64,000 bases of DNA. Source: Deltaproteobacteria bacterium (GTDB lineage Bacteria; Desulfobacterota; Dissulfuribacteria; Dissulfuribacterales; QOAL01). Each line of letters opens with the position of its first letter. The first letter of the stretch is position 1. The notes beneath the pieces were generated by a model. That model ran no database searches. It was not told the origin of the DNA and saw only the letters and a list, made by a program, of their open reading frames with translations. Both the position numbers and the translations under genes were made by a program. Below are positions 61,139 to 64,000 of the stretch, one piece after another. The DNA lies in NCBI GenBank assembly GCA_026995935.1, contig JALWNK010000063.1, positions 1-64,000 on the forward strand, given 5' to 3'.

Positions 61139-62041
61139 ATGTCCAAAACCATGTGTCTGTTTTTCTGTCTTTTTTCTTTCCCGTTTAATTTGTCATTGGC
61201 TTATGGGGGAATCCTTGTAGATACATCCTGGCTTAGGGATCACCTGAAAGAGCAGGATATAAGGGTACTTGATGTCAGCAGGGATCCGGCCTTTTATGAA
61301 AAACGCCATATTCCAGGTGCCCTCCAGGTCTTCAGACACCGGGACCTTGAAGACTATACTAGCTATCCTCCTGTGGGATTTCCTCAAAAAAGGCAGTTTC
61401 TGGCCCTCATGAGACGTCTTGGTATCTCAAACAAGACCATGGTGGTGGCCTATGACGATAACAATGGAATGTATGCCTCAAGGATGGTCTTTCTCATGCA
61501 GCTTTATGGCCATCCCATGGAAAAGCTCAAGATTTTAAACGGCGGGATAAAGCAGTGGGTGGAGGAGGGATTGCCTGTAGAAGAAGGTTCTTTGAGTGTC
61601 AATGAAGAGGCAAAACCATACAGGCCTGGAAAGAGGAGAGTGGAATACCTTGCCACGTGGCAAGATATATACAGAAAGGTGGTTCAGGAAAGATCTAAAC
61701 ACTTTGTCCTGCTGGACGTGCGTCCTGAGGACGAATATGACGGAGACAAGGTAAGGCTTGTCAGGGGAGGACACATCCCTGGTGCGGTCAATCTAGAGGT
61801 GGCCGCTATTTCTTTGGGTAGCGGCAGCCATTTGTGGGAAACCCCTGAAAGACTTGAGGCAATTTTCCAAAAAGAAGGTATTACCAAGGACAAGACGATT
61901 ATTATCTACTGCCATTCCGGAGATAGAAGTGCCCATGCCTTTGTGATACTAAAGGACTTGCTTTACTATCCAGATGTGAGGATTTACGAAGGCGCATGGG
62001 AGGAGTGGGCGGTTCTTCAGGCCCTTCCGGTGGAAGAATAG
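61139..62041 (+). CDS. exported two-domain rhodanese/thiosulfate sulfurtransferase
   Basis: Signal peptide; VDTSWLRDHLKEQDIRVLDVSRDPAFYEKRHIPGA; active-site loop CHSGDRSA. Confidence 0.92.
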   Translation: MSKTMCLFFCLFSFPFNLSLAYGGILVDTSWLRDHLKEQDIRVLDVSRDPAFYEKRHIPGALQVFRHRDLEDYTSYPPVGFPQKRQFLALMRRLGISNKTMVVAYDDNNGMYASRMVFLMQLYGHPMEKLKILNGGIKQWVEEGLPVEEGSLSVNEEAKPYRPGKRRVEYLATWQDIYRKVVQERSKHFVLLDVRPEDEYDGDKVRLVRGGHIPGAVNLEVAAISLGSGSHLWETPERLEAIFQKEGITKDKTIIIYCHSGDRSAHAFVILKDLLYYPDVRIYEGAWEEWAVLQALPVEE

Positions 62042-62093
62042 GAAGTCTTGATTGCAACCTGCGCTATATCTTGCTTGGGAGGCTCCAAAGGAA

Positions 62094-62987
62094 ATGGCTA
62101 GGGTTATCCTTAATGGGAAAAAGGCCCACCAGGAGGATTTTCGCCAGGCTGTAGATGCCTTGAGGAGTCAAGGGGCAGAGATCGAGGTGAGAGTTACATG
62201 GGAAAGGGAGGATCCCAGGCGCTTTGTTGAAGAGGCTGTTAGAGACGGGGTCAGACGCCTGGTGGCAGCCGGGGGAGACGGTACCCTTCATGAGATTGTA
62301 AATGGCCTTTATTCCGTTTCAAGGGAGAAACGCCCTGAGCTTGCCATTGTGCCAATGGGAACGGGAAACGACTTCGCAACTGCCTGCAAGGTCCCCTTGG
62401 ATCCCATGGAATCCTTGCGACTGGCAGTTTTTGGCGAGCCTGTCTCCATTGATCTTGCCAGTGCCAACGACCAGATTTTTATAAATGTTGCAACTGGAGG
62501 GTTTGCCTCCGCTGCGTCCAGAACCCTTCCGGCAAGTCTGAAGAATCTTCTTGGTGGAAGCGCCTATCGGCTTGCAGCAGCTCTAAAGGCCTTTAATTTC
62601 GCCCCTGGGACAGGCCGCATAAAGGCGGAAGGGGTTGAGCTGAGTGGCAGCGCCCTGGCAGGCGCAGTATGTAACGGAAGGCAGGCAGGAGGCGGACAGG
62701 TCCTTGCCCCAAATGCCTTTCTAAACGATGGCCTTCTGGACGTTATCATAATTCTCACTTTTCCTGTTACAGACGTTGGCCAGGTTATAAACGAGTTTTT
62801 TGATAAATCAAACAGCGGCAAGTATGTAAAGCGCTTTAAGACTTCCTGGCTGGATTTATGGCCTAGTGAAAAACGCACAATTAATCTGGACGGTGAACCC
62901 TATGAGGCGGATTTTATCCACTTTGAGGTCATACCGGGTGATCTGGAGATGGTTCTCCCCAAGGATTGTCCATGCATTAGAGGGTAG
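62094..62987 (+). CDS. diacylglycerol kinase/YegS-family lipid kinase
   Basis: RLVAAGGDGTLHEIVNGL; LAIVPMGTGNDFATACKVP. Confidence 0.92.
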   Translation: MARVILNGKKAHQEDFRQAVDALRSQGAEIEVRVTWEREDPRRFVEEAVRDGVRRLVAAGGDGTLHEIVNGLYSVSREKRPELAIVPMGTGNDFATACKVPLDPMESLRLAVFGEPVSIDLASANDQIFINVATGGFASAASRTLPASLKNLLGGSAYRLAAALKAFNFAPGTGRIKAEGVELSGSALAGAVCNGRQAGGGQVLAPNAFLNDGLLDVIIILTFPVTDVGQVINEFFDKSNSGKYVKRFKTSWLDLWPSEKRTINLDGEPYEADFIHFEVIPGDLEMVLPKDCPCIRG

Positions 62988-63005
62988 TTGCGAAGTTTTC
63001 TGCCC

Positions 63006-63986
63006 TTAAAACAAGGCCGAATAGATCTGTTTAATGACCCCTGTGGGTACAGAGCTTATCCAGTGGCCTGTAAGGCGCGCTGTCAGCCAGCTAAGAAGAA
63101 GAATGGAGATTGTGCCAACGGGAAGAATATAAGGCCATACATTTTTGCCAAAGGGACCGCATAAACAAAGTGACCCTTTTGTGTCACACGCGTTAAGGCA
63201 CTCCAGACATCCAATGCAGTCGGGGTTTCTTATGATGTTTTTTCTTGTGATCTCAATGGACATTGGGCACGCCTTTTCGCATTTCTTGCAATTAAGACAT
63301 GCCTTTTCGTGGCGTTTTATCTGAAAAGGGGAGGCGCAGGCAAGAAGGCCAAGGAGTGCGCCATAGGGGCAAAGATATTTGCACCAGAAATTACCTATGA
63401 AGACAGACAACACAGCAAGGCATCCAATGGCTGCCAGGGTAGTTGCGGTGGGATCAATAAAGAAGTTTAGCATCTTTATATCGGCAACGATGTTGTATGG
63501 GGACATCAAGAAGCTTTCCACCTGGGAGGGCGACATATTAAAGAAGATGAAATATATGAAGAATCCCAGGAGCAGGTACTTAATGGAGGAAAGGGGGAGG
63601 GCGATCCACCTGGAGGGTCTGAGGCGGGTATTCATTCTTTGTCCAATTGACTGAAGGAGGGAGGATATGGTCCCAACCGGGCATATCCAGCCGCAAAATG
63701 CCTTTCTGAAAAGAAGGGCAGAGCAGACAATGGCAATAAAGATGAAAAGCCCTGCCGGATGAACAGGGTCCCATGTGCCAGTAAGTATCAGGTGATACAG
63801 GCCCACAAGTGCGCTTATGGGCAAAAAGGCCTCCACTGCAGGGAGTCTTTCGTGAAATGCTCCGCCTGCTGCAAGCCATTTGCAAAAGAGAAAAAACTGG
63901 ACGCCCACAAGCATGCAAAAGCCAAGATAAAGCCCCTGGATAAGCGCTCTTAAGAGGTGGGTTCTGTTGGTCAAGCGTGCATTCAT
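63006..63986 (-). CDS. NapH/YccM-like membrane polyferredoxin
   Basis: AFCGWICPVGTISSLLQSIG; WCKYLCPYGALLGLLA; CLNCKKCEKACPMSI; CIGCLECLNACDTKG. Confidence 0.88.
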   Translation of the reverse strand: MNARLTNRTHLLRALIQGLYLGFCMLVGVQFFLFCKWLAAGGAFHERLPAVEAFLPISALVGLYHLILTGTWDPVHPAGLFIFIAIVCSALLFRKAFCGWICPVGTISSLLQSIGQRMNTRLRPSRWIALPLSSIKYLLLGFFIYFIFFNMSPSQVESFLMSPYNIVADIKMLNFFIDPTATTLAAIGCLAVLSVFIGNFWCKYLCPYGALLGLLACASPFQIKRHEKACLNCKKCEKACPMSIEITRKNIIRNPDCIGCLECLNACDTKGSLCLCGPFGKNVWPYILPVGTISILLLSWLTARLTGHWISSVPTGVIKQIYSALF

Positions 63987-64000
63987 GATAATCGCGTATT

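Overview
This 64 kb window is a gene-dense bacterial chromosome segment. Its content (multiheme cytochromes, molybdopterin oxidoreductase, NuoEFG-less complex I, CdaA/CdaR, archaeal-type SAM synthetase) suggests a sulfur- or metal-respiring Desulfobacterota/deltaproteobacterium; that taxonomy is inference. From left to right it holds: an AT-rich gene followed by an integron attC-like site and a toxin-antitoxin pair; an RTX/cadherin-DUF1800 plus DUF1501 pair; DUF2267, SAM synthetase, and a trehalose cluster (DUF5752-treT-otsB-otsA); a PhcB/PhcS-like methyltransferase and sensor kinase pair; a beta-barrel/12-heme/8-heme cytochrome cluster; PsiE, DJ-1/PfpI, lon, hsp20; rpsF-rpsR-DUF2232-rplI-dnaB-rsmG; convergent glmM-cdaR-cdaA-folP-ftsH-tilS-FKBP; tRNA-Arg(TCT); a DAACS/SBP fusion transporter; miscellaneous genes; a molybdopterin oxidoreductase and 4Fe-4S protein running directly into nuoABCDHIJKLMN; and rhodanese, lipid kinase and polyferredoxin genes. 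The main finding is two genes interrupted by in-frame TGA codons, each followed at the bacterial SECIS spacing by a strong hairpin with G in the apical loop. One is nuoB, where TGA replaces the first Cys of the invariant tandem-Cys motif that ligates cluster N2 (FGLA-U-C-AIEMM). The other is a large octaheme cytochrome (GAW-U-PPSYRQ). Both look like selenoproteins that a standard ORF caller truncates.
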